NCBI GenBank assembly: GCA_030278955.1
Contig: JAOANR010000004.1
Coordinates: forward strand, 19,595,096-19,659,095
Direction: 5' to 3'
Source of the DNA: Hygrophila difformis
Lineage: Eukaryota; Streptophyta; Magnoliopsida; Lamiales; Acanthaceae
DNA: 64,000 bases
The position numbers and the translations under genes are program-made. Position 1 is the stretch's first letter, and every line of letters begins with the position of its first letter. The notes beneath the pieces are model-generated. The model had not been told where the DNA came from, searched no databases, and saw only the letters and a program-made list of their open reading frames with translations. Positions 23,578 through 36,340 of this stretch are shown piece after piece.

Positions 23578-25192
23578 GTAAGTTAACACATGCATGATCG
23601 TAGGGTTTAAAAGCCATAACTTTAATAATTTAACAAAAGCATGATAATAATATAATATTTGATTTCATATAATCCATAACATATAGCACAATCTATCTCA
23701 GGCTCTATTTAATAACACATATCCCATGGTTCAAGATAATAGCCATAATTTAAATAAAGCATTTAAATAATTTAATTTGACAACAATATCATTTAATCTA
23801 GTTTAATTTAATTTAGAATCCCCATTACATTCCCGATTTGGTATTTCAAAGTTTCACGATAAAAATCGCGATGTCAACAAGTTTAGCCGGTAGCCCGGCG
23901 GCCGCAGCCGTATCAGCCATACCCAGTACCACTCCGGAGCCTCGGGAAACCCATACGGATATTCACGAGAGTGTAGGCTCTAAGTTTCGCCGTTTTGGCA
24001 ATATCACATTTCAAGTATAGCGCGCGGGGTCACCATCGTCCATTACGGCACGAAGTGAATCGTTAGGGGGCACCCTGCAGAGCACTCACCCCTAATTTTA
24101 ATTTATCAAGTTTGTAAGGGGATTTAGTTCTTAAAATCTGCCTTCCATTGTATTAATTTAGAAACAATATCTCAATTCGTTTCAACCCTAAAGGTTAATT
24201 CCATGTTTCAACAAGATTTCAAAATTTCGTTTCGGTAAATCACAGTTTACTCCAAAATTCGTCTAAAATCAGATTTAATTCCAAAAATTCCAAAGTTTCA
24301 TATCTGACTCGGAAACATCAAGATCTAAAACTTTCGTGTTTTAACTTTTTCAATCCGAGATACCTAAGTAGGTCAAAATCACCAATTTTCGCATAACAAG
24401 AAATCTGTTCGAGTTTAATACATCACAGATCAAAGATTTCAATTTCTACCATATCAATTCAACTCCAAATTTAATGAAATTTGACAGGGATCATCTTAAG
24501 ACATTTATCTACAACTTTCATGTTCGGCCAAAGATCTAAAACAGCCTAGATCCTATGTCAAAAACGTGATCAAGATCATTCCTAAGTTCTGTCCAAGATT
24601 TCAAGATCTAGAATTAAACAGTTCGGTTTCAACGAGTTTTCACATATCAAATCAGCTCCAAAAATTCTCAAATTTTTACAGTAGCTAGGTCTAAGTCTTA
24701 GGAACGTTTTTCGTGTTTTAAGTTTTTCCGTTTGAGTTCGTTTTAAGGGTCGGAAAAATTCACCAAATCTGTTGCGTCGGTAGAAGACAAAAGTGGACAG
24801 ATTTATGGTTCTTGTTGAATCTTTTAGGTTTCGAATGTTTTAAAATCTCCCAAAACCATGTAAGGTTAACTTACAGTGTCTATGAACGTCGGGAATGTCC
24901 AATTCGGAGGCGTGGCTTCCAGATCACCGTTTCTCCTCTCCGTTCGTCGGGTTCTACGATCTAGATTCGATACGGGGGTGTAGAAAGAAAAAGGAGATGA
25001 TTAGGATTCGTTTTCGAATCGTTTATTGAATAGAGATTGGACCGAGACTTACCACGACTATGGAGATCTGTAGAGAAACTCGTCCAACAGCGTTCGTCTT
25101 GGTTTCGTGCCTCCGACGACTCCGGATTTAGGGTTTCGAACGTATAGAATGTTTTAGGGTTTTGTAAACTTGTTCGGGGCTCCCAAGGGGCT

Positions 25193-25200
25193 TATTTATA
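25193..25200 (-). promoter_or_regulatory. TATA box of C 5' LTR
   Basis: TATAAATA on the minus strand in the context CTATAAATAAGCCCC. Likely promoter of element C; the start site would be about 30 bp downstream. Confidence 0.7.
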
Positions 25201-25776
25201 GAATTTTTAATTCCTAGGGCGTCCACAACCGACCTAGAAGTCTGGAGTCGAGAGATGTTCAACCGAAAGTCGAAAAATCCGCGTTCGGGCGAGAGATTCA
25301 CGCAACAAACGAATCTGTGTGGTGGCGCGGTCGTGGCGCGCTGAAGCCCTTCCACCGCGCGGCCACCGCGCCGACTTCGCCTGGACTTCGGTCCGGGCGG
25401 GTCGTGCGATCCGTCGTGCTTTTCCGCCTCTCTTTCGGGTTTCTATCCCTCTATGCTCCCGAATTCCGATTCCCGGGGTATATTCGGGTTCTTACTTTCT
25501 CTCTAATTTTATTCTCAGTCTAATTGGATGTTTTGGACTCGAATACTCGAGTTTATTAGTGTCGGGTTTTGGTGTACCATTTATCCATCCTTTTATTGAA
25601 TTAAATTTCTTTAACTCCTTTTTAAGTAAAAATCTCATTTCTCATTTTCTTATCTTTATTTATTTCTTTTATTTGCTGGATTTATTTATTTATTTATAGT
25701 ATTTATTTTATTTATTATTTATTTATTTAATTATTGTTTTATTTTATGTTGGAAAATTCTCGGGTATTACACGAAC

Positions 25777-27905
25777 ACTTTGAAAAACCCTACGAAATCT
25801 CTCTACACATCAAACCCTAATTCCGGAGTTGTCGGAGGCACGAAGGCAAGAGAGGAGACTGTCTTGGACGAAATTTGGGGTCTTCTATCGTCGTGGTAAG
25901 ATCCGATCTATTCCTCTTTCCATTCTCGATTTGAAAACGAATCCTAACCTCATCCTTTTTCCATTCTACACCCCGATCCGGATCGAGAGCGAAGAACCCG
26001 ACGGAATCAATGAGATAAACGGTGGACTGGAAGCCACGCCTCCGAATCGACGAGCCGGGACAACCGTGAATCTGTAAGTTAATGCTTACATAGTTTGGGA
26101 GAATTAAAATTCACTTAATCTAAAGATTTGAATCAAGAACGTAAAATCTGTCACAACTAAAATTCCTACGGCGCAGCGTTTTTGCACAATTTTTCTGAAC
26201 CCTTAAAACTGTTCAAACGAGAAAACTTAAAACACAAAAAACGTTCCTAAGATATAGATCTATCTTCTATAAAAAGTTCATAATTTTTCATCGTGTTTTG
26301 ATATCCGAAAACAATCACAAACAAACCTGCCTTTGACTTAGATCTTGAAACAGTGATAGATTCTTAGTCCGAACTTGCGGTTGATTTCTACCTTAGATCT
26401 AGACCGATGTAGGATTGGTGTTACACATAAGAATTGTAGATCTATATGTTTAGAACACCTCCAGAAATTTTTGGAATTTTTCGTTGAGATTTGATATCGG
26501 AAATCGACTCCAAACCGAACTGTTCTAAATTTAGAACTTGAAATCTTGACAGATTCTTGGTCCGAACTTGTAGGCGTTTTTGACAATAGATATAGGATTA
26601 ATTGGATCTTTTGTTGAACATGAAACTTGTAGATATATGTCTTAATCATCTCCCTGTAAAATTTCATCAAATTTGGAGTTAGTTTGCTATGGTAGATCTT
26701 GAAATTTTGAAACTACTATGTAGAAAATTCGGACAGATTATCATCCTGTTAGAAATCGACGTATTTTACTTAATTCCGTATCTCGAATCGGAAAACTTAA
26801 AACATGAAACTTGTTCATCTCTGTGTTTTCAAGTCACTGGTCAAATATCAGAATTTTTGGACTTGAAACCAAGTTTTCGTTAATTTTGGAGTAAATTGTG
26901 GTTTTGACCAAGTCTAATCTTGAAAATCTTGTTGAAAAGGATTTTAAATGATATCGGAGCGACTAGCGTCCTGAAATAGTATATGTTGAGATACTTACTA
27001 AATCTGGAAAATTGGTCTTTCTAAACAAAGAGAAGATTAAAACATTGTGGTTATGATTAAGTTGGATACTGTCAATGTTCTCTACGGCTTGGGACATAAG
27101 AGCCCAAGTGTATGTCTAGTGGACGTAAGAGCCCTAGCGAAATATTGATCGTATGGCTAGCGGATGGGATAACCCTATTAAAAGATCGACCATGATACTT
27201 GTGGACATAAGAGCCCAAGCGTAAGGCTGGCAGACATAAGAGCCTTAGCGATGGTGATCTCTAAAAGAAGTGAAACGAGATGTTTATGAGAATTCCAAAT
27301 TAAATCCGTATTAAATTGTGCTTTTAAATTTATGGCAATTTATTTAATTATTTTGCAAGCTATATTTGTGATCTTATGGAATCCCTGTCTCTTAAATTAT
27401 GCGGTTAAATTGTTATTAGATGAATACATTAAATCATGTCTTCTTACACATGTTTTCTTTAAATCTAATTAATGGCTTTGAAACCCCATAGTCATGTATG
27501 CATTAACTTACTCAGCAAGTTTTTGCTGACCAAACCATGTTTTTCCCTTTTTCTTTTAGAGACGAAGAATATGCATCACCATATGCATACATGGGGATTT
27601 TGGGAAATACATTATTTTTAAATGTTGCGTTAGACTAGAAATTGCATGAACGGGCCTGTCTAACCCTTATTTTGGCCGTGTTGGCCCAATTTTAAATTCC
27701 GCTGCATTATACATATGTAATTATTACTTTCCGCTGCAACTTTGACATATTATTTTTAAACTATATATGAATGGGCTGTTTGAATGTTTTAAATTCTGAA
27801 AAACCATAGCCTTGCATATCTTTAGCAAGCTCGGAGAAACCGTTCTTGCTAGGGAGGTGTGGCGGTGACATTCCGACCTGGGTGACCAAAAACCGGGGTG
27901 TTACA
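25777..27905 (+). repeat. Element E 3' LTR, part 2
   Basis: Continues E's LTR after element C (the TSD copy is 25772-25776) and ends GGTGTTACA at 27905. It has a GTAAG donor-like site at 25896, a tandem hairpin array at 27087-27249 and the leader hairpin at 27512-27529 with CAG downstream. The 530-bp end corresponds to 1-526. Confidence 0.9.
27087..27249 (+). repeat. Tandem hairpin array in E 3' LTR
   Basis: About five units with loop near GGACATAAGAGCC. Flanking arms include CTTG / CAAG, CTAG / CTAG, GCTTG / CAAGC and GCTGG / TTAGC (the last pairs through G-U). Same family as the arrays of D and G. Confidence 0.7.
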
Positions 27906-28732
27906 GAATCATATCAAACACACATGATGCATTAGAATTACTAGATGAAAAGGGAAGCCTTTGTATCTTATATGTGTAATAGACATCACATGGAACATCA
28001 ATCTTAGCATCATTTAAAAGATCTAAATGTGCCATAACAGTCTTAGAGGGATGTCCCAATTATTGTGCCAATGTAATATGGAGGCTGAATTACAAGCATT
28101 TGCAGAATTAATGGAATGAAAGGATGAATTTTTACTTGCTCTACAATTGGTGATGTAAAGTCGATTTAGCAAAGTAGCTTTAAGAAGACACTTTCTAGTC
28201 CTCAGGTCCTGCAGCAAGCAAGATGAAGAATCAAATATTGATAGCAGATTTAGTACAATGTCAGGCACATAATAGACATTTGGTATGATAAGATTGTTGG
28301 TTAACTTAACAGAACTAACATGAGAAGGACACTTAATGTTGCCATTTGGCAGAACTATAGAGTGAAAGTTGGTAAAGGGTTGAGGGTCAAAAAGTAAGAA
28401 TTTTGTCAGCACATAAATGGCAGCTTGAACCAGAGTCGAGAAGCCAATAATCTCGGTAGGAAATAGGTGATGAAGAGCTACCTGCCGTATCAAGGGCTCC
28501 ACCATCACAGTCAACAGGAGTTAGTAAACTACTTCCACCTCTGGATCTAGCCAATTCCTTAATCGTTTCATTCCTTTTTAGTAACAACGCTGGAGAACCG
28601 CACGTTTAACCATAACAATTCTCAAGTTCAATCCACAAATCCCAAGCAGTTTCGGTATGAACACACTGATGCGAAATATCAGAATCAGGAGGACAAGGGA
28701 GACTACCGTCAATAAACTTCTCTTTTGGCTTT
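27906..28732 (-). pseudogene. Degraded Ty1/copia element H, protease to integrase N-terminus
   Basis: On the minus strand, a gag fragment (KFIDGSLPCPPDSD... ETAWDLWIEL) is followed after an internal deletion by the protease region with LLDSGSSCHLC. Next come the gag-pre-integrase region (VPDIVLNLLSI) and the integrase N-terminus (LGHPSKTVMAHL, then RLPF), in shifting frames. The rest of pol is missing because element E abuts at 27905. This is the oldest layer here, because both A and E are inserted into it. The bases GCTTT at 28728-28732 are one copy of A's TSD. Confidence 0.75.
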
Positions 28733-29324
28733 TGTAATACCCGAGAATTTTGCAACATAAAATAACTAAATAAGTAAATAAAATAAATAAATAAATGAAC
28801 AATAACTAAATCAATAACAATAAATAATTATAAGAAATAAATAAACATAGTACATAGAGAAGGAAATGAGAAATGAAATTTAATTTAAGAAGGAAATAAA
28901 ATTCCAACACCCGTAAAGCCAAAGATAATTTAGTCAAATAAATTGTACAAGGGAACCCGACACAAATGGACTCGAGAATTCGAGGCCAATATTAAATCTA
29001 GACCCGAGTAAAAGTTTAGATAGGAAATTGGAGTCCGGAAATAGCCCGGAAATCGGAATCCGAGAACATAGAGGGATAGAAGTCCGAAAGAGAGGAGGAA
29101 ATGCCCGACGGATCGCACGACCCGCCCGGATCGAAGTCGAGGCGGAGACCGCGCGGTGGCCGCGTGGGGTTCCTTAAAACGGCGCGCCAACCCCGCGCCA
29201 TGTGGCAGTAACAAACAATGCGAGATTTTCTCGCCCAAATCTGGATTTTTTGATTTCGGTTGCTCACCTTGCGGCTCAAGGCTTACTAGGGCAGACTTTG
29301 GACGCCCTTTGAGTCCTTCACATC

Positions 29325-29332
29325 TATAAATA
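29325..29332 (+). promoter_or_regulatory. TATA box of A 5' LTR
   Basis: TATAAATA, about 150 bp upstream of the GTAAG site at 29474. The copy in the 3' LTR is at 48881-48888. Confidence 0.7.
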
Positions 29333-30929
29333 ACTCTCTCAAGTAACCCCAAACACTTTTCAAACCCTACGAAATCTCTCCACACGATAAACCCTAATTC
29401 CGGAGTCGTCGGAGGCACGAGACCGAGCAAAGGGACTGTCTTGGACGAAAATCGGAAGGCCTCTAACGTTGTGGTAAGTTCTGATCCGATCTCTTTCCAT
29501 TCTTGATTCAAAAACAAATCCTAACTTCATCCTTTTCTTTTCTACACCCCGAACCGGATCTAGAACGAAGAACCCGACGAACCGAGGAGATAAACGGTGG
29601 ACTGGAAGCCACGCCTCCGAATCGACGAGCCGAGACGACCAAAAATCAGTAAGTTAGAACTTACTATGGTTTTGGGCGAATTAAAATACACCTAACTTAA
29701 CGATCTAATCAAGAAACCTAAAACCTGTCAACACGAAGATCTCTACGGCGCATCATTTTTGCACGATTTTTTGGAACCCATAAACCTGTTCAAACAAGAA
29801 AAAGTAAAACACGAAAAACGTTCCTAAGACATAGATCTATCTCCTGTAAAAATTTCATAATTTTTGATTGAGATTTGTATCTGAAATCGACCCCAAACCG
29901 AACTGTTCTAAATTTAGATCTCGAAATCTTGACAGAACTTTAGTCCAAACTTGTAGACGTTTTTGACAATAGATATAGACCGATTCAGAACTTTAGTTGA
30001 ACATGAAAGTTTAAGATATATGTCTTAAGTATCTCTCTATAAAATTTCATCAAATTTAAAGTTAGTTTGCTATGGTAGATATCGAAATTTTGAAACTGCT
30101 GTGTAGAAAATTTGGACAGATTATTATCCTGATGAAGATTTACATTTTTGACTTATTTCCGTAACTCGGATCGAAAAACTTAAAACACAAAAATTGTTCG
30201 TCTTGGTGTTTTCGAGTCTCTGGTCAAATTTCAGAAATTTTGCACTTAAAACTGATTTTTAGTTAATTTTGGAGTAAACAGTGGTTTTGACAAAGTCAAA
30301 TCTTGAAATCTTGTTGAAACAGTGAAATTAGCCTTTAAAGTTTAAACGAGTAGAAAAATCTTTTGAAATAAATACATGAAATTAGAATTTTTGAAAATCC
30401 CCTTACGAACTTGATTAATTGAAATTAGGGGGTGAGTGCTCTGCAGGGTGCCCTCCTAACGATTCACTTCGTGCCTTTATGGACGATGGTGACCCGCGCA
30501 AATTTTGAGATATGTTGCCAAAACGGTATGAGATATATGGCCTACACTGTCGAGAATATCCATTTGGGTTTCCCGAGGCTCCGGAGTGGTACTGGGTATG
30601 GCAGATACGGCTGCGGCCGCTGGGCTACCGGGTAAACTTGACGAGATTGCGATGCAATCTTGAAATACTTGAAATACTAAATCTTGGGTGTAACGAGGAT
30701 AGTTAAAATATTTATTTGTTGTCCATTTAAATTATTAAATGCTTTATTTAAATTATTTATGACCTTTATTTAAATTATGCTAAATGTGTCATGAATTGGT
30801 GCCATGAATTAGTTATGCAAATTGGTTAGTTAATTAAATTAAATTATTCATGATCTATTCTTATCATGCTTTTATTTAAATGTCAATTAATGGCTTTGAA
30901 ACCCCAAGATCATGTATGTGTTAAGTTAC

Positions 30930-30977
30930 TCAGCAAGTTGTGCTGACCCAAACCATTTCTTTCCTTTTTCCTTACAG
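30930..30977 (+). promoter_or_regulatory. Leader hairpin plus splice-acceptor-like site (A 5' LTR)
   Basis: TCAGCA / TGCTGA at 30930-30946, then 31 nt to the CAG ending at 30977. The 3' LTR has the same at 50477-50493. Confidence 0.55.
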
Positions 30978-31334
30978 AATATGTGGAATGAGCATGAGCA
31001 CGTATATGGATGGGGAATTTTTGGGAAACTTTATATTTTAAATTCTTGCATTAGACTATAGTATGAACGGGCCTGTTTAACCCGTGTTTTGGCCATGTTG
31101 GCCCTATTTACATTTTCCGCTGCAATATTTATACTTAGATACTATTATTCCGCTGCATTATAATATTTATTTTGAATTTATATTGTATGGGCTATTTTAA
31201 TTGTTTTAAATATTTTAAACACTGCAATACCTAGCCTTGCATCTCTTTAGTAAGCTCAGAGAAACTGTGTCTTACTAGGGAGGTGTGACAGTGATATCCC
31301 GACCTGGATGGCAAAAAACCAGGGTTTTACAAGT

Positions 31335-31346
31335 TGATATCAGAGA
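31335..31346 (+). promoter_or_regulatory. Degenerate primer binding site of element A
   Basis: TGATATCAGAGA in place of TGGTATCAGAGC, two mismatches. It fits the aged state of this copy. Confidence 0.75.
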
Positions 31347-31716
31347 CCGGCTTATTTTTAAATTAGTATTACTATTTTTAAGCTATTAAATTATTCTTTT
31401 TAAACTATGATTATTTCTAAATTATTATTTTAAAATCTCCTAGCCCAAATTATTTTTGGAGCCCAAATTATAATTATTTTTGACCCAATATAGGGGTCCA
31501 AGGATTTTAATTATTATTTAAAATTTTTAAGGCACTCATTCCATGGAAATGAATTTTACTTTTAAAACCCATGGAAATTCGAAAAAAATATATATACATA
31601 GCGCATGAATTATTTTTGGGGGGAAATCATCATTTGCATGTGCATACTGCATTGCCTAAACTTAGAAGAACTTAGAAGCGTGATACGTTCTAACTTAGAT
31701 CTTTTGCTTGCGCTAG

Positions 31717-32043
31717 ATGACTAGTTAAGATATGATGAACTTGATGATCAAAATGATGAATGCTCACTTTGACTTCCAATAAATCATAGAACACATGAAA
31801 CATCGTATAGCTCACTTGGAGGCAAATCTGCACCACATGGGCAACCTAAGAGAGGCAGACCACCACCGCATAAACCAACTCGAACGCCAAGTCCAAACCC
31901 TCACTACGCAAAACCTAGTACTGAAGGAACACGTCGATGCTCATGGAGAGGACTTGAACACCATCTTTGACGACTTACTGCCGCCAAGCTCGGAGGAGGA
32001 AGACCTGGAGGAGGATCCCGCTACCCTACCGGAAGACGCCTAG
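31717..32043 (+). pseudogene. Element A accessory ORF upstream of gag, broken
   Basis: Homologue of the coiled-coil ORF of C. The expected ATG at 31717 is followed by a stop after three codons, and a second in-frame stop lies upstream of the open part, which starts at 31795. From there it reads almost as in C: EANLHHMGNLREADHH, INQLERQVQTLTTQN, DDLLPPSSEEED. An AATAAA is at 32144-32149, about 100 nt after the stop. Similarity stays high despite the stops, so it was intact in A's recent ancestor. Confidence 0.7.
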
Positions 32044-32297
32044 AGATGATAGGGATTCTATTTTTAGTATATACTATTTTTGCTAAGAAAACATTGCTAT
32101 TTTTGTACATCCTCCTACTTGTATTAAAAGCTTCTTTTAAGGGAATAAAATACAAGATTTATTCATCTAAACAAAATAAAACAAAACCTTGCGTTACTTT
32201 TAAGCCCAATCGAGCATTATGTGTGAAAGTACAAGCACATTCATAGTAACTTGCCTAGACAATATATTACGTCCTAATTTACACCGTTTGTAACAGA

Positions 32298-33890
32298 ATG
32301 ACACCAAGAGGTAGATCAAGAACCCAACCTGCTCCCCAAACTACTACTGAAATGCCACCAAATGACACAGAACCTGCTCAACCTGTAGGAGAACAACCCC
32401 AACGTGCGCAGGATGCCCCCGCACCGAACAATGTGGGCGATTATCTTCGGACGATAGAGGAGGTCTTGATTCCGCTAGGGAACGCGCAAGTCAATCAGGG
32501 TCAAGCTGCGGCGGTACCTCCGCCCCAAGCTCTCCCTAACTATCTGGAAATGGTGAATCCCTACCAGCCACCCCACTATGCTGGTGAGGAGGATCCAGCA
32601 AAACTGGAGGAATGGATCCGGACCTTTGACAAGCTGTTGGGCACGGTCAAGTGTCCGGAAGGAGAGAGAGTGCACGTCGCTTCGTACTACTTGGGAGGCG
32701 AAGCGGACGACTGGTGGCAGGCGACTCAAGCAAAACTGACTGAAGATGACGAGCCCTACTCTTGGGCGGAAATGATGGAGTTGCTCAGGGATATATTCTA
32801 TCCCCTGAGTACTAAAGCAGCGATGTACGAAGAATTTCCGTCGCTGAAGCAAGGAGGCCAGACCGTACAAGAGTACTATACTCGGTTCAAGGAGCTGGTG
32901 AGGTTCGCACCAAGATTAGTACCCACGGATGCGGAGAAAGCTCCAAAATTCGAGATGGGACTGAACCTGGCAGTGCGCGAGGTGATCGCAGGGGTGCACT
33001 ACCCCGACCTGCAAGCCGTGTACAACCGCGCTGTGGTAGAGGCGCGAGTACAACAATTGAAAAGGAGAGTGAGTGGGGAGTCCAGCCAGGGTCCCCAAGA
33101 TAAGAGGAACCGGGACGCGAGAGGCGAGAACAATACGGGAAGGAATGAGCAGCGAGGAGGGCCGAATAGACCACAACAATCTAACAATGGAAGACGATTT
33201 ATCCAGGAGGGTCCGGTACCACCCTGCCCCAGATGTGGACGACCCCATCTGGCGAGGGGGTGCCCTCAGCAGGGCGCCTGCTTTCGGTGTGGTCGAATGG
33301 GCCACATACGTCGAGAGTGCCGAACGAGGATGGAGAACATAACAAAGAGAGAAGATTTGGTTACGGGGCCGGAACAGCCTCAGAACCAAAACGGACGGAA
33401 CGACAATAACCAGGGGTATAGACCCCCTCAAAATCAGTATAGGCCGCCAAATCAGAACCAGAACCAACGTTCTCCACCACCTCAGAACCAAAATCAGCAG
33501 CAAAACCAGCTGCCGAATCAGAATCAGCGGAGCAATCCAGGACGCCCTATGGGGAGGCTTAACGTGGTTAACCAAGCTGACGTGCCCGCACAAGAAGAAG
33601 TGATGGCAGGTACATTTCATGTCTTGAATACACCCCTTAGAGTCTTATTTGATTCTGGAGCTAGTTTTTCAATCATAGCATCAAGAATAGTGCCTGAGTT
33701 AGATCTACCTAAGTGCGAGATAATTAACTTAGAAATTCAATTGCCTTCAGAAGAAGTAGTAGCTTGCTCTAAACGATATAATGGAATTCCTATAGTGATC
33801 AAGAACGTAGAATTCTTCGCAAACTTAGTAGAGTTTAACTTAAGGGACTTTGACTGGGGATGGACTGGTTGTCCCAGTATAAAGCGGTGA
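32298..33890 (+). pseudogene. gag: Element A gag and start of protease
   Basis: 530-codon open frame starting MTPRGRSRTQPAPQ. The gag core includes PYQPPHYAGEEDPAKLEEW and YYLGGEADDWW. Two zinc knuckles follow ([13 protein letters not shown], then CFRCGRMGHIRREC), then an Asn/Gln/Pro-rich linker and the protease motif FDSGAS. The frame fails in the protease after VEFNLRDFD, where 7 bases present in C are missing (near 33857). This copy shows that gag and pol share one frame in the family. Confidence 0.88.
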
Positions 33891-36340
33891 TCGAATGCCA
33901 GAAACAAAAGATCACCCTATCAAAAAGTAGGGGAAAAAAAGTTATCTTTTACTCTCAGACCCCTAAGAGGAGCAACAAAATCGTCAGTGCCCTCAAACTA
34001 AGTAATTTGATGCGTAAGGGGTATGAACTATATGCGTGCTACGTGCACAACCTTGAGGCGGAAGAGAACAAGGTTGACAGCATACCAGTGGTAAGAGAAT
34101 ACCCAGATCTGTTTCCCGAAGACATTCCGGGCATGCACCTGAGCGAGATCTTGAATTCACGATAGATCTTATTCCGGGAACCGAGCCTGTCTCAAAAGCT
34201 CCGTACCGGATGGCACCACTGAAAATGAAGGAGTTAAAGGAACAACTCGAGGAGTTACTACAGAAAGGATACATAAGACCAAGTACTTCCCCATGGGGAG
34301 CACCGGTTTTATTTGTTAAGAAGAAAGACGGAGGATTACGTCTTTGTATAGATTATCGAGGGTTAAACCAAGTGACCATCAAGAATAAGTACCCTCTGCC
34401 AAGAATTGAGGATCTGTTTGATCAACTGAAGGGAGCTTCAGTATTCTCGAAGATCGACTTACGATTTGGGTATCACCAGTTGAGAATCGCCAAGAAAGAC
34501 ATCCCGAAGACGGCGTTTCGAACTCGGTATGGCCACTACGAGTTCACAGTGTTATCCTCTGGGTTAACAAATGCTCTAACAATGTTCATGAACCTCATGA
34601 ACAATGTATTTCGAGAACTGATAGATTAGTGTGTAGTGGTGTTCATTGATGACATCCTGATCTACTCGAAAAGCTAGGAGGAGCATGCCAAGCACTTGCA
34701 CCAAGTGTTAGGGACCTTGCGAAAGAATCAGCTATACGGCAACTGAAACCTCACGAGGAAAGTTATCCGACACACGACCTGGAGTTGGCAGCGGTCGTTT
34801 TCGCTCTAAAGATATGGAGACATTATCGTTACAGGCGAAAGTGTCGAATGTTCACCGACCACAAGAGCTTGAAGTATATATTCACTCAGAAGGAGTTCAA
34901 TCTGAGACAGCGAAGGTGGTTGGAACTTATTAAGGATTATGACTTGGAGATAGCCTACCACGAGGGGAAGGCGAATGTGGTAGCCGATGCCCTAAGCCAG
35001 AAAACCTAACACGTGACCAACTCATTGGTAATTCCGCCGGCATTGTACATGGATTTGGCGAGATTAGACGTGGAACTCGTGCATCCGGGCACAGTGAGTG
35101 AAACAATCAACGCGATTGGTTGTAGAAACTCCAATACTGGACGAGATTAGACTCGCCCAACCGGGCGACGCGAAATTGGATAGAATAAAGGAGTATATTG
35201 CCGAGGGTAAGGCAATAGGATTTGCTATCCATGAGGATGGAAGCATTCGCTTCAAAGGGAGATGGTGTGTGCCTCACAAGTGTGCCGAGAAGCAAAGGTT
35301 GATGAATGAAGGGCACAATACACCATATTCAGTGCATCCCGGAGGTGACAAACTTTATAAGGATCTGAAGAAGATCTACTGGTGGCCGGGAATGAAGAAG
35401 GAAGTGGCAAACTTCGTGGCGAAATGCCTCACCTGCCAAAGTGCGACATAAACCCTTAGGATTGATGCAACCACTGGAGATTCCAAGTTGGAAGTGGGAT
35501 AGCATCTCGATGGACTTTGTTTCGGGATTACCCCGATCACCTAAAGGCATGAACAAGATTTGGGTGATTGTGGATAGGCTAACGAAGACGGCCATATTTA
35601 TCCCGATGAATGACACATGGACTATGGACCAATTGGCCCGAGCCTACATTGATAATGTGGTACGACGACATGGAGTACCACATGACATCATTTCTGACAG
35701 AGACAGTAGATTTGTCTCTCATTTTTGGACGGAGTTACAAAAAGCTCTCGGTACTCAAATCAAAATGAGCACCGCATTCCACCCAATGACGGATGGACAA
35801 ACCGAGAGAACGATCCAAACACTGGAAGACATGCTTAGAGCATGTGTGTTGGAGTTCAAGGGAAATTGGGAAGCTCATTTACCCTTAATTGAGTTTTCCT
35901 ATAACAATAGCTACCATGCTAGCATTGGTATGGCACCTTTCGAGGCGTTGTATGGACGAAAGTGCCGAAGCCGTTGAGCTGGGAAGAAAACGATAAGTCT
36001 GTGGTAGTGGGACCACAACTTGTCAAAGATATGGCTCAACAGATAAAGGTGATTCAAGGGAAAATGAAAGCCGCTCAAGACCGTCAGAAGGGTTATGCTG
36101 ACGTGAGAAGACGAGACCTAGAATTTCAAGTGGGAGATAGGGTCATGCTAAAGATATCACCCATGAAGGGGGTGATGCGCTTTGGCAAACGAGGGAAGTT
36201 GAGTCCTCGATACATAGGACCTTATGAAATTCTAGAACGAGTCGGAAATTTGGCCTACCGACTGGCTTTACCGCCACAATTAGATCGAGTTCATAATGTC
36301 TTCCATATCTCACAACTAAAGAAATATGTGCCAGACCCGA
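33858..36340 (+). pseudogene. pol: Element A pol, heavily damaged
   Basis: Fragments of RT, RNase H, integrase and GPY region in several frames. Lesions relative to C: one base lost near 34136, TAG at 34627-34629 and 34675-34677, a deletion of about 420 bp at 34741 that removes the end of RT and start of RNase H (with CAA microhomology at the joint), TAA at 35007-35009, a shift near 35100, 11 bases lost near 35446, and a small loss near 35972. Integrase catalytic motifs ([21 protein letters not shown]) are still readable. Element B then interrupts the frame within PDPTHV. The last five bases (CCCGA) are one copy of B's TSD. Confidence 0.9.

Larger units (their letters stand above)
14536..25771 (-). 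mobile_element. Element C: complete Ty3/gypsy chromovirus (Tekay/Del-like) inserted in E 3' LTR
   Basis: An 11.2-kb minus-strand element with LTRs 14536-17133 and 23172-25771, primer site 23157-23168, coiled-coil ORF, gag, pol and two polypurine tracts. Perfect TSD CGAAC. The two LTRs differ by roughly 20-25 substitutions by eye over 2.6 kb, so insertion is fairly recent. The only coding lesion I see is a two-base net gain at the gag zinc knuckle. Assignment to Tekay/Del rests on the long LTRs, the Met-tRNA primer, the single gag-pol frame, and GPY plus chromodomain at the C-terminus. Confidence 0.93.
23172..25771 (-). repeat. Element C 5' LTR (right copy)
   Basis: 2600 bp, pairing with 14536-17133. 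On minus, the order is TGTAATACCCGAG, TTTA-rich U3, GC-rich segment, TATA box (plus 25193-25200), GTAAG donor-like site (plus CTTAC 25048-25052, about 150 bp after TATA), leader hairpin (23562-23577), CAG (CT at 23532-23533), and end GGTGTTACA. Confidence 0.92.
28733..31331 (+). repeat. Element A 5' LTR
   Basis: 2599 bp, TGTAATACCCGAG...TTTTACA (the canonical GTTACA end is mutated). TATA box 29325-29332, GTAAG donor-like sites at 29474 and 29649, leader hairpin 30930-30946, CAG acceptor at 30975-30977. Confidence 0.92.
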
